Source of the DNA: Tepidimonas alkaliphilus
GTDB lineage: Bacteria; Pseudomonadota; Gammaproteobacteria; Burkholderiales; Burkholderiaceae_C
DNA: 64,000 nucleotides
Direction: 5' to 3'
Assembly (NCBI RefSeq): GCF_007556595.1
Contig: NZ_VJNB01000002.1
Coordinates: 248,001 to 312,000 of the forward strand
Part shown: positions 11,038 through 19,637 of the stretch, one piece after another
Position numbering within the stretch: position 1 is the stretch's first letter
Layout: each line of letters starts with the position of its first letter
Program-made: the position numbers and the translations under genes
Notes under the pieces: model-generated
What the model was told of the DNA's origin: nothing
Databases searched by the model: none
The model's input: the letters and a program-made list of their open reading frames with translations, nothing else

Positions 11038-12719
11038 GCCGCCTCCCCTGCGCCGTCGCCTGCGGCACCGTCCAGCAGCGCGTGCAGCGCCGCCAGCGTG
11101 TCGGCCTCCTCCACCGGCTTGTCGGTGCGCCAGCGCAGGATGCGCGGAAAGCGCACCGCCACGCCGCTCTTGTGGCGCGCGCTGCGCGCCAGCCCCTCGA
11201 AGCCGAGCTCGAACACCAGCGTCGGCTCCACCGCGCGCACCGGGCCGAAGCTGTCGCGCGTGGTGCGGCGGATGATGGCGTCCACCTGCCTCAGCTCCGC
11301 GTCGCTCAGGCCCGAATACGCCTTGGCAAACGGCACCAGCTGGCGGCGCGCATCGCCGGGCGGATGGCTCCACAGCGCGAACGTGTAGTCCGAGAATAGC
11401 CCGGCGCGCCGCCCGTGGCCGCGCTGCGCATAAACCAGCACCGCATCCACCGTCCACGGGTCGGCCTTCCACTTCCACCACAGGCCGCCGCGGCGCGTGC
11501 GCCCGACGCCGTAGGCGCCGTCGCGGCGCTTCAGCATCAGCCCCTCGGCGCCGACGGCGCGGGCGCGGCGGCGCTCGGCGTCGAACCACGCCCAGTCCGC
11601 CCCCGGCGGGGCCACCAGCTCCGGGCTCAGCGGCAGGCGCGGGTCGGCCAGCGCCTGCACCAGCGCCTGCAGGCGCGCGCGGCGTTCGTGCTGCGGGCGT
11701 GTGCGCAGGTCGGCGCCGTCCTGCTCCAGCAGGTCGTAGGCCAGCAGCGCCACCGGCAGCGCGCGCCGCAGCGCCGTGCCGACGCGCTGGCGGCCCAGCC
11801 GCCGCTGCAGCGCCGCAAACGGCTGCGGCGCGCCGTCGCGCCAGACGACGATCTCGCCGTCCAGCACGGTGCCGGGCGGCAGCCGCGCGCCGAGCTCGGC
11901 CAGCTCCGGGAAGCGGTCGGTGATCAGCTCCTCGCCGCGCGACCACAGCGCCACGCCGCCGCGGCGCACCAGCTGCGCGCGGATGCCGTCCCACTTCCAT
12001 TCGACCAGCCAGTCCGGCACGGCCCCGAGCTGCGCCGCGGCGGCCTGCGCGTCCGCCGGCAGCGCGTGCGCAAGGAAGAACGGATACGGGTGCGCGTCCG
12101 GCACGCCGACGGCGAGGCCGGCCGGCGCCGCCGCCGGGGCCACCAGTGCGCGCCAGTCGTCCGCGCCGGGGCAGGCGTCGGCGCGCGTGTAGCCGATCAG
12201 CCGCTGCGCCACCAACGCCGCCGGCAAGCCGGCCAGCGCCGCCAGCGCCTGCGTCACCAGCAGGCGCGAGACGCCGACGCGCAACGCGCCGGTGATCAGC
12301 TTGCCGTGCAGCAGCCGCTGGTCCTGCGGCAGGCGCGCCCACTGCGCCTTCAGCCGGGCCGCGCGTTCTTCGGGCGGCAGCCCGCGCAGCGCGCGCACCT
12401 CGGCCATCCACGCCGCCAGCGGCTGCTGCAGCGGCTGCACCGGCGGTGGCAGCAGCAGCGCCACCGTCTCGGCCAGGTCGCCCACCGCCTGGTAGCACTC
12501 GTCGAACAGCCACTCGGGCAGCCCCGCCACCTCGCGCGCCAGCGCCTTCAACTCGCGCGTCGGCACCGCCTGGCGCGGCTTGCCGCCGGCCAGCAAATAC
12601 ACCGCCCAGGCGGCATCCGCCGCGTCGGCCTGCGCGAAGTAGGCCTGCAACGCCTGCAGCCGCGCCTGCGTCGAGGTGGTGGCGTCCAGCGCCGCGTAGA
12701 GGGCGGCGAAGTCGTTCAT
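11034..12719 (-). CDS. ATP-dependent DNA ligase of the repair cassette
   Basis: This 561-residue ligase has an N-terminal DNA-binding domain, an adenylation domain with catalytic K242 in 'EWKWDGIRAQL', 'LDGEIVVW' (motif III region), 'AEGLMLKRRDG' (motif IV) and 'LWWKWKADP' (motif V). A C-terminal OB fold follows. It is unrelated to the essential NAD-dependent LigA and belongs to the bacterial LigB/LigC-like group found with Lhr and nuclease partners. ATG at 12719 overlaps the exonuclease stop (ATGA), and its own stop overlaps the helicase start. It seals nicks by AMP transfer, probably in damage repair. Confidence 0.93.
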   Translation of the reverse strand: MNDFAALYAALDATTSTQARLQALQAYFAQADAADAAWAVYLLAGGKPRQAVPTRELKALAREVAGLPEWLFDECYQAVGDLAETVALLLPPPVQPLQQPLAAWMAEVRALRGLPPEERAARLKAQWARLPQDQRLLHGKLITGALRVGVSRLLVTQALAALAGLPAALVAQRLIGYTRADACPGADDWRALVAPAAAPAGLAVGVPDAHPYPFFLAHALPADAQAAAAQLGAVPDWLVEWKWDGIRAQLVRRGGVALWSRGEELITDRFPELAELGARLPPGTVLDGEIVVWRDGAPQPFAALQRRLGRQRVGTALRRALPVALLAYDLLEQDGADLRTRPQHERRARLQALVQALADPRLPLSPELVAPPGADWAWFDAERRRARAVGAEGLMLKRRDGAYGVGRTRRGGLWWKWKADPWTVDAVLVYAQRGHGRRAGLFSDYTFALWSHPPGDARRQLVPFAKAYSGLSDAELRQVDAIIRRTTRDSFGPVRAVEPTLVFELGFEGLARSARHKSGVAVRFPRILRWRTDKPVEEADTLAALHALLDGAAGDGAGEAA

Positions 12720-13807
12720 GCCGCCGCCTCCTCGGGCTTGCCGTCGAACGCTGGCGCCGGGGCAACCTCCGGGGCCAGCGCTGCCCCGTCGTCCCCGGCC
12801 TCGTCGCCGCCGAACTCGGTGGCCAGCGGCTGCGCCTCCAGGCCCTGCTCCTGCAGGTGGCGCACCAGCGGCATCACGTGGCCGTGCGTCACCCGCACGC
12901 ACCCGGCGCCGCTGGCCTCAATCGCGCGCAGCAGCGCCGGCCAGTCGGCGTGGTCGGACAGCACGAAGCCCGCGTCCACCCCGCGGCGGCGGCGCTGGCC
13001 GCGCACCAGCATCCAGCCGCTGACGTGCGCGTCGGCCTGCTCGCCCAGGCGCCGCAGCGCGCGCCCGCCCTGCGCCGCCGGCGGCGCGAGCACCAGTGCC
13101 CCGGCGGCCTGCGCCCGGCCTGTGGCGGCGGTCAGCGGCTGCGTCGGCGCCAGCGCCACGCCCAGCGCCCGGTGCACGGCGTTGAGGGGCTCCACCGCCG
13201 GATGCACCAGGATCGGCCCCGGCAAGGCCGAGCCGGCGCGGGCCAGCGCCGCCAGCAGCCGCTGCGCCTTGCCCAGGCCGTAGGCATAGACGACGCTGAC
13301 GCGCCCGGCCTCGGCGTGGCCCCGCCACCAGCTGAGCAGCCGCGCCAGCTCCTCATTCGGGTCGGGCCAGCGGTAGATCGGCAGCCCGAAGGTCGATTCG
13401 GTGATGAAGGTGTGGCAGCGCACCGGCTCGAACGGGGCGCTGACGCCGTCGGCGTCGAGCTTGTAGTCGCCGGAGACGACCCAGACCTCGCCGCGGTGCT
13501 CCAGCCGCACCTGCGCCGAGCCGAGCACGTGCCCGGCGGGGTGCAGCGAGACGCGCACCGCGCCGATCCTCAGCGCCTCGCCGTAGCGCAGCGGCTGCAC
13601 CGCGAGGTCCTCGCCGAGCCGGGCGCGCAGCAGCGGCGCGCAGTGCTCGTGCGTCAGGTAGGCCGCATGGCCGCGGCGCGCGTGGTCGGCGTGCGCGTGC
13701 GTGATGACCGCGCGCGCCACGGGCCGCCAAGGATCGATGTAGAAGTCTCCCGCTGGGCAATAAAGCCCCTCGGGACGCACCGTCACCAACGCCTGCCGCT
13801 GCGTCAT
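12716..13807 (-). CDS. Ligase-associated DNA exonuclease, MBL fold
   Basis: This 363-residue protein belongs to the metallo-beta-lactamase/beta-CASP superfamily related to mRNA 3'-end processing nucleases. The signature is '[12 protein letters not shown]' (HxHxDH, about residue 40), followed by '[12 protein letters not shown]', '[12 protein letters not shown]' and '[14 protein letters not shown]'. The start at ATG 13807 is chosen because '[17 protein letters not shown]' is the usual N-terminus; the frame stays open upstream but reads as non-coding. It is the first gene of the four-gene repair cassette and overlaps the ligase gene by 4 nt. It is expected to degrade DNA ends together with its partners. 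Confidence 0.9.
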   Translation of the reverse strand: MTQRQALVTVRPEGLYCPAGDFYIDPWRPVARAVITHAHADHARRGHAAYLTHEHCAPLLRARLGEDLAVQPLRYGEALRIGAVRVSLHPAGHVLGSAQVRLEHRGEVWVVSGDYKLDADGVSAPFEPVRCHTFITESTFGLPIYRWPDPNEELARLLSWWRGHAEAGRVSVVYAYGLGKAQRLLAALARAGSALPGPILVHPAVEPLNAVHRALGVALAPTQPLTAATGRAQAAGALVLAPPAAQGGRALRRLGEQADAHVSGWMLVRGQRRRRGVDAGFVLSDHADWPALLRAIEASGAGCVRVTHGHVMPLVRHLQEQGLEAQPLATEFGGDEAGDDGAALAPEVAPAPAFDGKPEEAAA

Positions 13808-13917
13808 GGCCGCGCAGTGTAGAGGCCCAGCAGGCTGCCACCGCGGGCTGGGGTTACCCTTCTTCAGCGACAATATCAGTAACAAAGTTTCACACGCAAA
13901 CGTCTGAGGTTACAGCC

Positions 13918-14730
13918 ATGGGCATGGACGTCATCGATTACGAGATCCGCGGCGCGGAGATGCAGTTCGTCGAGATCGAGCTCGACCCCGGCGAGGCCGC
14001 CATCGGCGAGGCCGGCAGCCTGATGATGATGGACGACGGCATCGTCATGGACACCGTCTTCGGCGACGGCAGCGCGCAGCAGGGCGGTTTTTTTAGCAAA
14101 CTGCTCGGCGCCGGCAAGCGCCTCATCACCGGCGAGTCGCTGTTCACCACGGTTTACACCAACCAGGCGGACGGCAAGCGCCGCGTGGCGTTCGCCGCGC
14201 CATACCCCGGCAAGATCCTGCCGATGGACCTGAAGGCGCTGGGCGGTGCGCTGATTTGCCAGAAAGACAGCTTTCTGTGCGCCGCGCGCGGCGTGAGCCT
14301 GGGTATCGCGCTGCAGCGCAAGCTGTCGGTCGGCTTCTTCGGCGGCGAGGGCTTCATCATGCAGCGCCTCGACGGCGACGGACTGGCGTTCGTGCACGCC
14401 GGCGGCACCGTGGTGCGGCGCGAGCTGGCCGCGGGGCAGATGCTGCGGGTGGACACCGGCTGCGTGGTCGCCTACACGCCGAGCATCGATTTCGACATTG
14501 AATACGTCGGCAAGATCAAGACCGCGCTGTTCGGCGGCGAGGGGCTGTTCCTGGCCACGCTGCGCGGCCCTGGCACCGTGTGGCTGCAGACGCTGCCGTT
14601 TTCGCGCCTGGCCTCGCGCGTGTTTGCCGCCGCGCCGCAGCTGGGCGGCCGGCGCGAGGAGGGCTCGCTGCTGGGCGGCTTTGCCGCCGGCGGACTGGCG
14701 GGCGGGCTGCTGGGCGGCGACGACGAGTGA
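13918..14730 (+). CDS. AIM24/TIGR00266-family protein
   Basis: This 270-residue protein matches the conserved TIGR00266/AIM24 family: '[20 protein letters not shown]', '[11 protein letters not shown]', '[19 protein letters not shown]', '[14 protein letters not shown]', and a Gly-rich tail '[17 protein letters not shown]'. The family forms beta-helical trimers; its bacterial role is unknown, while the yeast homologue is a mitochondrial protein. A GAGG ribosome binding site lies 8 nt before ATG 13918; ATG 13924 is an alternative. It is divergent from the repair cassette and convergent with ilvA. The Gly-rich tail might be membrane-associated. Confidence 0.85.
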   Translation: MGMDVIDYEIRGAEMQFVEIELDPGEAAIGEAGSLMMMDDGIVMDTVFGDGSAQQGGFFSKLLGAGKRLITGESLFTTVYTNQADGKRRVAFAAPYPGKILPMDLKALGGALICQKDSFLCAARGVSLGIALQRKLSVGFFGGEGFIMQRLDGDGLAFVHAGGTVVRRELAAGQMLRVDTGCVVAYTPSIDFDIEYVGKIKTALFGGEGLFLATLRGPGTVWLQTLPFSRLASRVFAAAPQLGGRREEGSLLGGFAAGGLAGGLLGGDDE

Positions 14731-14761
14731 GGCCGCGGCGGCAGCGCGGCCCTGCGGCGGG

Positions 14762-15961
14762 TCAGCGCGGCGTCACCTCAAAACCAGCGCCGCGCAGCGC
14801 CGCCAGCACCTCCTGCACGTGCTGGGCCCCGCGCGTCTGCAGCACGAGCTCGATCTCAACGTTCTGCGCCGCCAGCAACGTAAAAGCGCGCTGGTGATGC
14901 ACCTGGTCGATGTTGGCGCCGGCCTCGGCCACCACCGCAGCGATGCGCGCCAGCTGCCCGGGCAGGTCGCGCGTGCTGACCACCAGCCGCACCAGCCGCC
15001 CGGCGCGCACCATGCCGCGCTCGATGATCGAGGCCAGCAGCAGCGGGTCGAGGTTGCCGCCGCACAGCACCAGCCCGACGCGCCGCCCGGCAAAGCGCTG
15101 CGGGTGCTTCAGCACCGCCGCCAAGCCGGCGGCGCCGGCGCCCTCCACCAGCGTCTTCTCGATGTCGAGCAGCAGCACGATGGCCTGCTCCAGATCCTCC
15201 TCCTCCACCACCAGCCAGTCGTCCACGTAGCGGCGGGCGAGTTCCAGCGTGTGCCGGCCCGGCGCCGCCACGGCGATGCCCTCGGCGATGGTGTTGCCGC
15301 CCACCGGCCAGTGGCTGCCAGTCAGCGCGTTGACCAAGGCCGCAAAGCGCCGCGTCTGCACCCCCACCACCTCGATGTCGGGCTTGAGCGCCTTGGCCGC
15401 CAGCGCCATGCCGCTGATCAGCCCGCCGCCGCCGGCGGCCACCACCAGCACCTCCAGCTGCGGCTGCGCGCGCAGCATCTCCAGCGCCACCGTGCCCTGC
15501 CCGGCAATCACCGCTTCGTCATCGTAGGGGTGCACGAACGTCAAGCCCTGCTCGGCGGCCAGCCAGTCGGCGTGCTCGCGCGCCTGCTCCAGCGTCTCGC
15601 CGTGCAGCACCACTTCCGCGCCCAGCGCGCGCGTGCGCTCAACCTTGACGCCCGGGGTGAAGCGCGGCATCACGATCACCGCCCGCATGCCGAGCCGCTG
15701 CGCGTGGTAGGCGACGCCTTGCGCGTGGTTGCCCGCCGACATCGCCACCACGCCGCGCGCGCGCTGCCCGGGGCTGAGCTGCGCCAGCCGGTTGCAGGCG
15801 CCGCGCTCCTTGAACGAGGCGGTGTACTGCAGGTTCTCGAACTTCAGAAACAGCTGCGCCCCGGTGATCTGCGACAGCGTGCGCGACTCCAGACACGGCG
15901 TCTCCAGCACCTGCCCGGCAATGCGCTGCGCCGCCGCCTGCACATCGGCCCATTGAACCAT
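14762..15961 (-). CDS. ilvA: Threonine ammonia-lyase (threonine dehydratase)
   Basis: This 399-residue PLP enzyme deaminates threonine to 2-oxobutanoate. The PLP lysine is K51 in 'YTASFKERGACNRL'. The Gly-rich phosphate-binding loop is 'VVAAGGGGLISGMA'. 'AGNHAQGVAYHA' and 'LCGGNLD' are also typical. A single C-terminal ACT domain ('RLVRLVVSTRDLPGQLARIA') makes this the short catabolic/TdcB-like architecture with ~400 residues, not the 500-residue IlvA with two ACT-like repeats. ATG 15961 is preceded by an AGAGGAG motif about 11 nt upstream. It is divergent from the glutamine synthetase homologue. Confidence 0.9.
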   Translation of the reverse strand: MVQWADVQAAAQRIAGQVLETPCLESRTLSQITGAQLFLKFENLQYTASFKERGACNRLAQLSPGQRARGVVAMSAGNHAQGVAYHAQRLGMRAVIVMPRFTPGVKVERTRALGAEVVLHGETLEQAREHADWLAAEQGLTFVHPYDDEAVIAGQGTVALEMLRAQPQLEVLVVAAGGGGLISGMALAAKALKPDIEVVGVQTRRFAALVNALTGSHWPVGGNTIAEGIAVAAPGRHTLELARRYVDDWLVVEEEDLEQAIVLLLDIEKTLVEGAGAAGLAAVLKHPQRFAGRRVGLVLCGGNLDPLLLASIIERGMVRAGRLVRLVVSTRDLPGQLARIAAVVAEAGANIDQVHHQRAFTLLAAQNVEIELVLQTRGAQHVQEVLAALRGAGFEVTPR

Positions 15962-16134
15962 GATGAAATTTGCTCCTCTGCGTGCGCGCTTACGCCAACC
16001 GACCCTTCGATTGTGCGCCAGCGCGCCGCTGTGCCCCTGATTGGTGCCTGCGCCGCGCCGCTCCATGGCCCTTGCACGCAGGCGCGCGGCGCGCATACTG
16101 CGGGCCCACCGCCGTTGAGGAACACCCCGACTTT

Positions 16135-17493
16135 ATGCATGCTCCCGCTCACCCGGACACCGCCCACGCCATCGAGCGCTGGCTCGACCAGCACCGCATC
16201 ACGGAAGTGGAGTGCTTGATCCCGGACATGGCCGGGCAGGCGCGCGGCAAGATCGTGCCGCGCCACAAATACCGCCCGGCCGAAGGGCTGCGGCTGCCGA
16301 TGGCGGTGCTGGAGATGACCGTCACCGGCGCCTACCCCGAAGAAGACTTCACTCCAGTGGCCGACCCCGACATGCGGCTGCTGCCCGACCCTGCGGCGCT
16401 GCGCTTGGTGCCGTGGGCCAAAGAGCCTACCGCGCAGATCATCCACGATTGCGTGCGCTTCGACGGCACGCCGGTGGAACTCTCCCCGCGCAACGTGCTG
16501 CGCCGCATCGTCGCGGAATACGAGCGCGAAGGCTTCAAGCCGATCGTTGCGCCGGAAATTGAGTTTTACCTGGTGCAGATCGAGCCGGATGAGGACATCC
16601 CGCTCAAACCCCCGGTCGGGCGCACGCAGCGCACCGAAGCCGGCATGCAGAGCTTTTCGATCGACGCCGTCAACGAATACGGCGACATCTTTGACGTCAT
16701 TTACGACTGGTGCGAGGCGCAGGGTCTGCAACTCGACACCCTGATCCACGAGATGGGCACGGCGCAGATGGAGGTCAACCTCGATCACGGCGAGCCGCTG
16801 GCGCTGGCCGACCAGGTGTTCCTGTTCAAGCGCACCGTGCGCGAAGCCGCCATCCGCCATGGCATGTATGCCACGTTCATGGCCAAGCCGATGCAAGGCC
16901 AGCCCGGCAGCGCCATGCATATCCACCAAAGCGTCATCGACCTGGCCAGCGGCCGCAATGCGTTTTCCAACCCTGATGGCAGCCCCTCCCCGGCGTTTTT
17001 CCATTTCATCGGCGGGCTGCAAACCTACCTGCCGGCGGCGATGCCGTTTTTCGCGCCTTACATCAACAGCTACCGGCGCCTGAGCCGCTACACCGCCGCG
17101 CCGATCAACCTCAGCTGGGGCTACGACAACCGCACCTGCGGCCTGCGCGTGCCCAATGCGCCCCCCGAGGCGCGCCGCGTCGAGAACCGCCTGGCCGGGG
17201 TGGACGCCAACCCCTACCTGGTGATCGCCGCCAGCCTGGCCTGCGGGCTGCTGGGCATCCGCCAGCGCCTGCAGCCCACCGAGCCGCTGGACGGCAGCGC
17301 TTACGAGCAGCCGCACCAACTCCCGCGACACCTCGACGACGCGGTGGATCGGCTGATGCGCTGCGAACCGCTGGCGGAGCTGTTTGGCGCGCACTTCATT
17401 CGCACGTATGGGGCCATCAAAGCCGCGGAATACGCGCAATACTTTGACGTCATCAGCCCCTGGGAGCGGCGCTATCTGCTGCTCAACGTCTAA
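16135..17493 (+). CDS. Glutamine synthetase family protein, PuuA-like
   Basis: This 452-residue protein shows the GS catalytic fold: 'PDMAGQARGKIVPRHKY' in the beta-grasp domain, 'APEIEFYLVQIEPDE' (metal-binding ExE), 'GTAQMEVNLDHG', 'ATFMAKPMQGQPGSAMHIHQ' and 'NRLAGVDANPYLVIAA'. The sequence is nearer to gamma-glutamyl-putrescine synthetases and related polyamine-directed ligases than to GlnA: it lacks the adenylylation-site region and is of PuuA length. Substrates may therefore be polyamines or other amines. ATG 16135 is the likely start; the frame is open upstream without family similarity. A weak GAGG lies about 16 nt before it. No other puu genes are next to it. Confidence 0.85.
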   Translation: MHAPAHPDTAHAIERWLDQHRITEVECLIPDMAGQARGKIVPRHKYRPAEGLRLPMAVLEMTVTGAYPEEDFTPVADPDMRLLPDPAALRLVPWAKEPTAQIIHDCVRFDGTPVELSPRNVLRRIVAEYEREGFKPIVAPEIEFYLVQIEPDEDIPLKPPVGRTQRTEAGMQSFSIDAVNEYGDIFDVIYDWCEAQGLQLDTLIHEMGTAQMEVNLDHGEPLALADQVFLFKRTVREAAIRHGMYATFMAKPMQGQPGSAMHIHQSVIDLASGRNAFSNPDGSPSPAFFHFIGGLQTYLPAAMPFFAPYINSYRRLSRYTAAPINLSWGYDNRTCGLRVPNAPPEARRVENRLAGVDANPYLVIAASLACGLLGIRQRLQPTEPLDGSAYEQPHQLPRHLDDAVDRLMRCEPLAELFGAHFIRTYGAIKAAEYAQYFDVISPWERRYLLLNV

Positions 17494-17584
17494 CCTCATC
17501 GGCCCAGGGGCGCAGGGGCTTGCCAGACCGCGGCGGTTGCGCTACAACATCGAACAGGCTTGATTTGAAGCGCCAGGGTCACCC

Positions 17585-17803
17585 ATGGAACTTACCTCCG
17601 CCTCGCTGATCAGCCAAGCGGCAACCACCAGCGCCGAGGCGCCCACCGCCGCGCAAACGTTGGTGTTGCGCAAGGCGCTGCAACTGCAGCGCGAGGCAGC
17701 GCAAGCGCTGCTGCAAACGTTGCCGCCAGCCTTGCCCGCCACAGAGCCCCAACCATTGGCCACGGAAGGCCCATTGGGCCGTCAAGTCAACGTTTGGGTT
17801 TGA
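17585..17803 (+). CDS. Small YjfB-like putative motility protein
   Basis: This 72-residue protein resembles the YjfB 'putative motility protein' family in its layout: a short Ser/Ala N-terminus, then an amphipathic helix 'TLVLRKALQLQREAAQALL' and a Pro-rich tail. Members of this family occur in flagellated bacteria, but their function is not established. It stands alone between the glutamine synthetase homologue and the tRNA gene. The ribosome binding site is weak (AGGGT about 7 nt before ATG). The family assignment is from memory of the pattern. Confidence 0.6.
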   Translation: MELTSASLISQAATTSAEAPTAAQTLVLRKALQLQREAAQALLQTLPPALPATEPQPLATEGPLGRQVNVWV

Positions 17804-17884
17804 CGCTCTTGACCCAGTCAACCTGCTGTCGCTGCTGGATGGGGTTCAGATCGTCCGCGCGTTTCACAGCATGGCGCAACGAAC

Positions 17885-17960
17885 TGGCGCGGCTGGCGGG
17901 GATCGAACCCACGACCTTCGGCTTCGGAGGCCGACACTCTATCCACTGAGCTACAGCCGC
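17885..17960 (-). tRNA. tRNA-Arg (anticodon CCG)
   Basis: The minus strand folds into a full cloverleaf: acceptor GCGGCTG/CAGCCGC, D-arm with GCTC...GAGT, anticodon stem TCGGC/GCCGA with loop CTCCGAA (anticodon CCG, reading CGG), T-arm GTGGG-TTCGATC-CCCGC, discriminator G, and an encoded CCA at the 3' end (17885-17887). Confidence 0.96.
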
Positions 17961-18013
17961 GCAGCTGTCACGCTTGCATTCTAACAGGCACGTCGGGCGT
18001 GCACACGCACTCC

Positions 18014-18019
18014 TATAAT
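18014..18019 (+). promoter_or_regulatory. Consensus -10 box upstream of the cytochrome gene
   Basis: A perfect TATAAT lies 80 nt before the cytochrome c start. No good -35 is visible 16-18 nt upstream (the candidate hexamers there are GC-rich), so the promoter may need an activator or be weak. Confidence 0.4.
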
Positions 18020-18099
18020 CAGTCGATCTTGTGGCGATCCGGCATGCGCCCGCTGCTTCGTGCTGAGCTCGGCCAGCCGGACTTCATGAAGGGGATAGC

Positions 18100-18606
18100 A
18101 TGAGCGAGCACGCCCACGATGCGCACACCGGCCCGATCAAGACGCCTCGACAGCTTTGGTGGACGGCAGTGGCCGCCTTTGTGGTACCCGTGGCGCTGAT
18201 CATGGGCCTGGCGGTGTTCGTCAGCCGCGAGCCGAAGCCGCAAGCCGGGGTGGACAATCCTGAGCTCGCCACGGCCATCCGCATCCAAAAGGTCGGCACC
18301 GTCGAGCTGCGCGACGCCAACCGTCCGCTGGCCGCCGGCGCCGACGTCTATAAGGCTCAGTGCGCCGCCTGCCACGAGGCCGGCTTGGTCGGCGCGCCCA
18401 AGTTCGGCGACAAAGCGGCTTGGGCGCCGCGACTCGGGCAAGGCTTTGACGCCTTGGTCAATTCGGCGCTGCATGGCAAAGGGGCCATGGGCCCGCAAGG
18501 GGGAGGGGCGTTTCGGGATCTGGAAATTGCGCGCGCCGTGGCCTACATGGCCAATGCGGGGGGCGGGCAATTCCCCGAACCCGAAACACCCGCCAACGGC
18601 CAATGA
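18100..18606 (+). CDS. Membrane-anchored cytochrome c5-family protein
   Basis: This 168-residue protein has a short His-rich cytoplasmic N-terminus, one membrane helix (about residues 20-41) and a periplasmic class I cytochrome c domain. The haem site is C88-A-A-C91-H92, and the likely axial methionine is M130 in 'GKGAMGPQGGG'. 'FRDLEIARAVAYMANAGG' is the usual C-terminal helix. It probably shuttles electrons in respiration. A strong AGGGG precedes ATG 18100. Its stop overlaps the aroQ start (ATGA). Confidence 0.9.
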   Translation: MSEHAHDAHTGPIKTPRQLWWTAVAAFVVPVALIMGLAVFVSREPKPQAGVDNPELATAIRIQKVGTVELRDANRPLAAGADVYKAQCAACHEAGLVGAPKFGDKAAWAPRLGQGFDALVNSALHGKGAMGPQGGGAFRDLEIARAVAYMANAGGGQFPEPETPANGQ

Positions 18607-19115
18607 GTTCCACCGTTGTATGTGACGCGGCACCCGGCGCGCGGCCAGGTGTGCGGGTGTTGGTGCTCAACGGCCCCAATCTCAACCTGCTTGGCCAGCG
18701 CGAGCCCGGGGTCTATGGCTGCCTGACGCTGGCGGAACTGGAAGCGCGTTGTCGGTCGTATGGCGAAGCGCTAGGTTTGCAGGTGGAATGCGCCCAGAGC
18801 AACCATGAGGGCGTGTTGATCGATCACCTTCACGCTTGGGGAGCAGCTCACCGTTCCGGGCAAGCCCTCGGAGTGGTGTTCAACCCCGGCGCCTACACCC
18901 ACACATCGATCGCGCTGCACGACGCCATCAAAGGAGTCGAGCCGTTGCCGGTGATCGAAGTGCATCTGTCCAACGTGCACGCGCGCGAGCCATTCCGCCA
19001 CCATTCCTGGGTTGCGCCGGTGGCCGCGGGCTCGATCATCGGTTTGGGGGTGGAGGGTTATCTGTTGGCGCTGCAGGCGCTGGCCTGGCGCGCTGGGCTG
19101 CGCACGAAGCCGTAG
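18603..19115 (+). CDS. aroQ: 3-dehydroquinate dehydratase, type II
   Basis: This 170-residue shikimate-pathway enzyme converts 3-dehydroquinate to 3-dehydroshikimate. Family motifs are 'VLVLNGPNLNLLGQREPGVYG' (catalytic Tyr on the flexible lid), 'QSNHEGVLIDHLHAW', 'VFNPGAYTHTSIAL' and 'EVHLSNVHAREPFRHHS'. An N-terminal extension of about 16 residues precedes the usual start. It overlaps the cytochrome gene by 4 nt at its start, and the convergent hypothetical gene by 58 nt at its end. Confidence 0.95.
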   Translation: MSSTVVCDAAPGARPGVRVLVLNGPNLNLLGQREPGVYGCLTLAELEARCRSYGEALGLQVECAQSNHEGVLIDHLHAWGAAHRSGQALGVVFNPGAYTHTSIALHDAIKGVEPLPVIEVHLSNVHAREPFRHHSWVAPVAAGSIIGLGVEGYLLALQALAWRAGLRTKP

Positions 19116-19630
19116 CGCTGCGGCAGCTCATCGGCCTGCACCTGGTGCAGCGGCATCGCGCCCCAGCGTCCTTCCTCGAGGGCTTGGGCCGCCAGCGGCA
19201 CGTCTTGGCTGTGCACCAAACCCAAGCCCAACGGGGTCGCCAGATACAGACGCCCCTGCTCATCGAGCAGCGCCTGCTGCGGCGTGCCGGCCGGCACCCC
19301 GGTATGCGTGTGCAACCGCCCATCCGGCTGCAAACGCCAGATCCAGGGTGTGGCGGCCAGCTCCACATAGACGCGTTGTGGGCCGTTCTGAAAGAACCAT
19401 TGACCCTCGGCGTCGGCCTCGTAGTTGCGACCGATGAAGGCGATCAAGCCCTCATGACGCAACAGCGTGCCGCGGCTTTCGGGCGTGGCGCCCGAGCCGG
19501 CAAACGGGCCAGCCGCCTGCGCGGCGAGGTCGCGCATCCACCAGCGCCCCCGCTCATCCAGACCGAGCCAGCCGTAGCAATGCGGCACATTGGGCCATTT
19601 CGCCAGCGCGGCTTTAACGCTTTCATCCAT
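19058..19630 (-). CDS. Conserved hypothetical protein (betaproteobacterial DUF)
   Basis: This 190-residue soluble protein has the layout of a conserved betaproteobacterial family of unknown function (possibly DUF2944, from memory): 'ALAKWPNVPHCYGWLGLDER', 'LIAFIGRNYEADAEGQWFFQ', 'NGPQRVYVELAATPWIWRL'. It is rich in Trp and Tyr and has no signal peptide. ATG 19630 is preceded by a GTGAGGG motif, and the frame upstream of it lacks family-like sequence. It starts 7 nt after the YheT gene, so the two are probably one operon. Its last 58 nt overlap aroQ in the opposite direction. Confidence 0.75.
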   Translation of the reverse strand: MDESVKAALAKWPNVPHCYGWLGLDERGRWWMRDLAAQAAGPFAGSGATPESRGTLLRHEGLIAFIGRNYEADAEGQWFFQNGPQRVYVELAATPWIWRLQPDGRLHTHTGVPAGTPQQALLDEQGRLYLATPLGLGLVHSQDVPLAAQALEEGRWGAMPLHQVQADELPQRYGFVRSPARQASACSANR

Positions 19631-19637
19631 CGCGCCC

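Noticed and set aside
11415-13283. A 622-residue plus-strand open frame
   Set aside because: It is antisense to the ligase and exonuclease genes of the repair cassette and shows no domain-like sequence.
17809-17821. TTGACCCAGTCAA near the YjfB-like gene, first taken for an FNR box
   Set aside because: The half-sites are separated by 3 bases, not the 4 required, and the site lies downstream of the gene.
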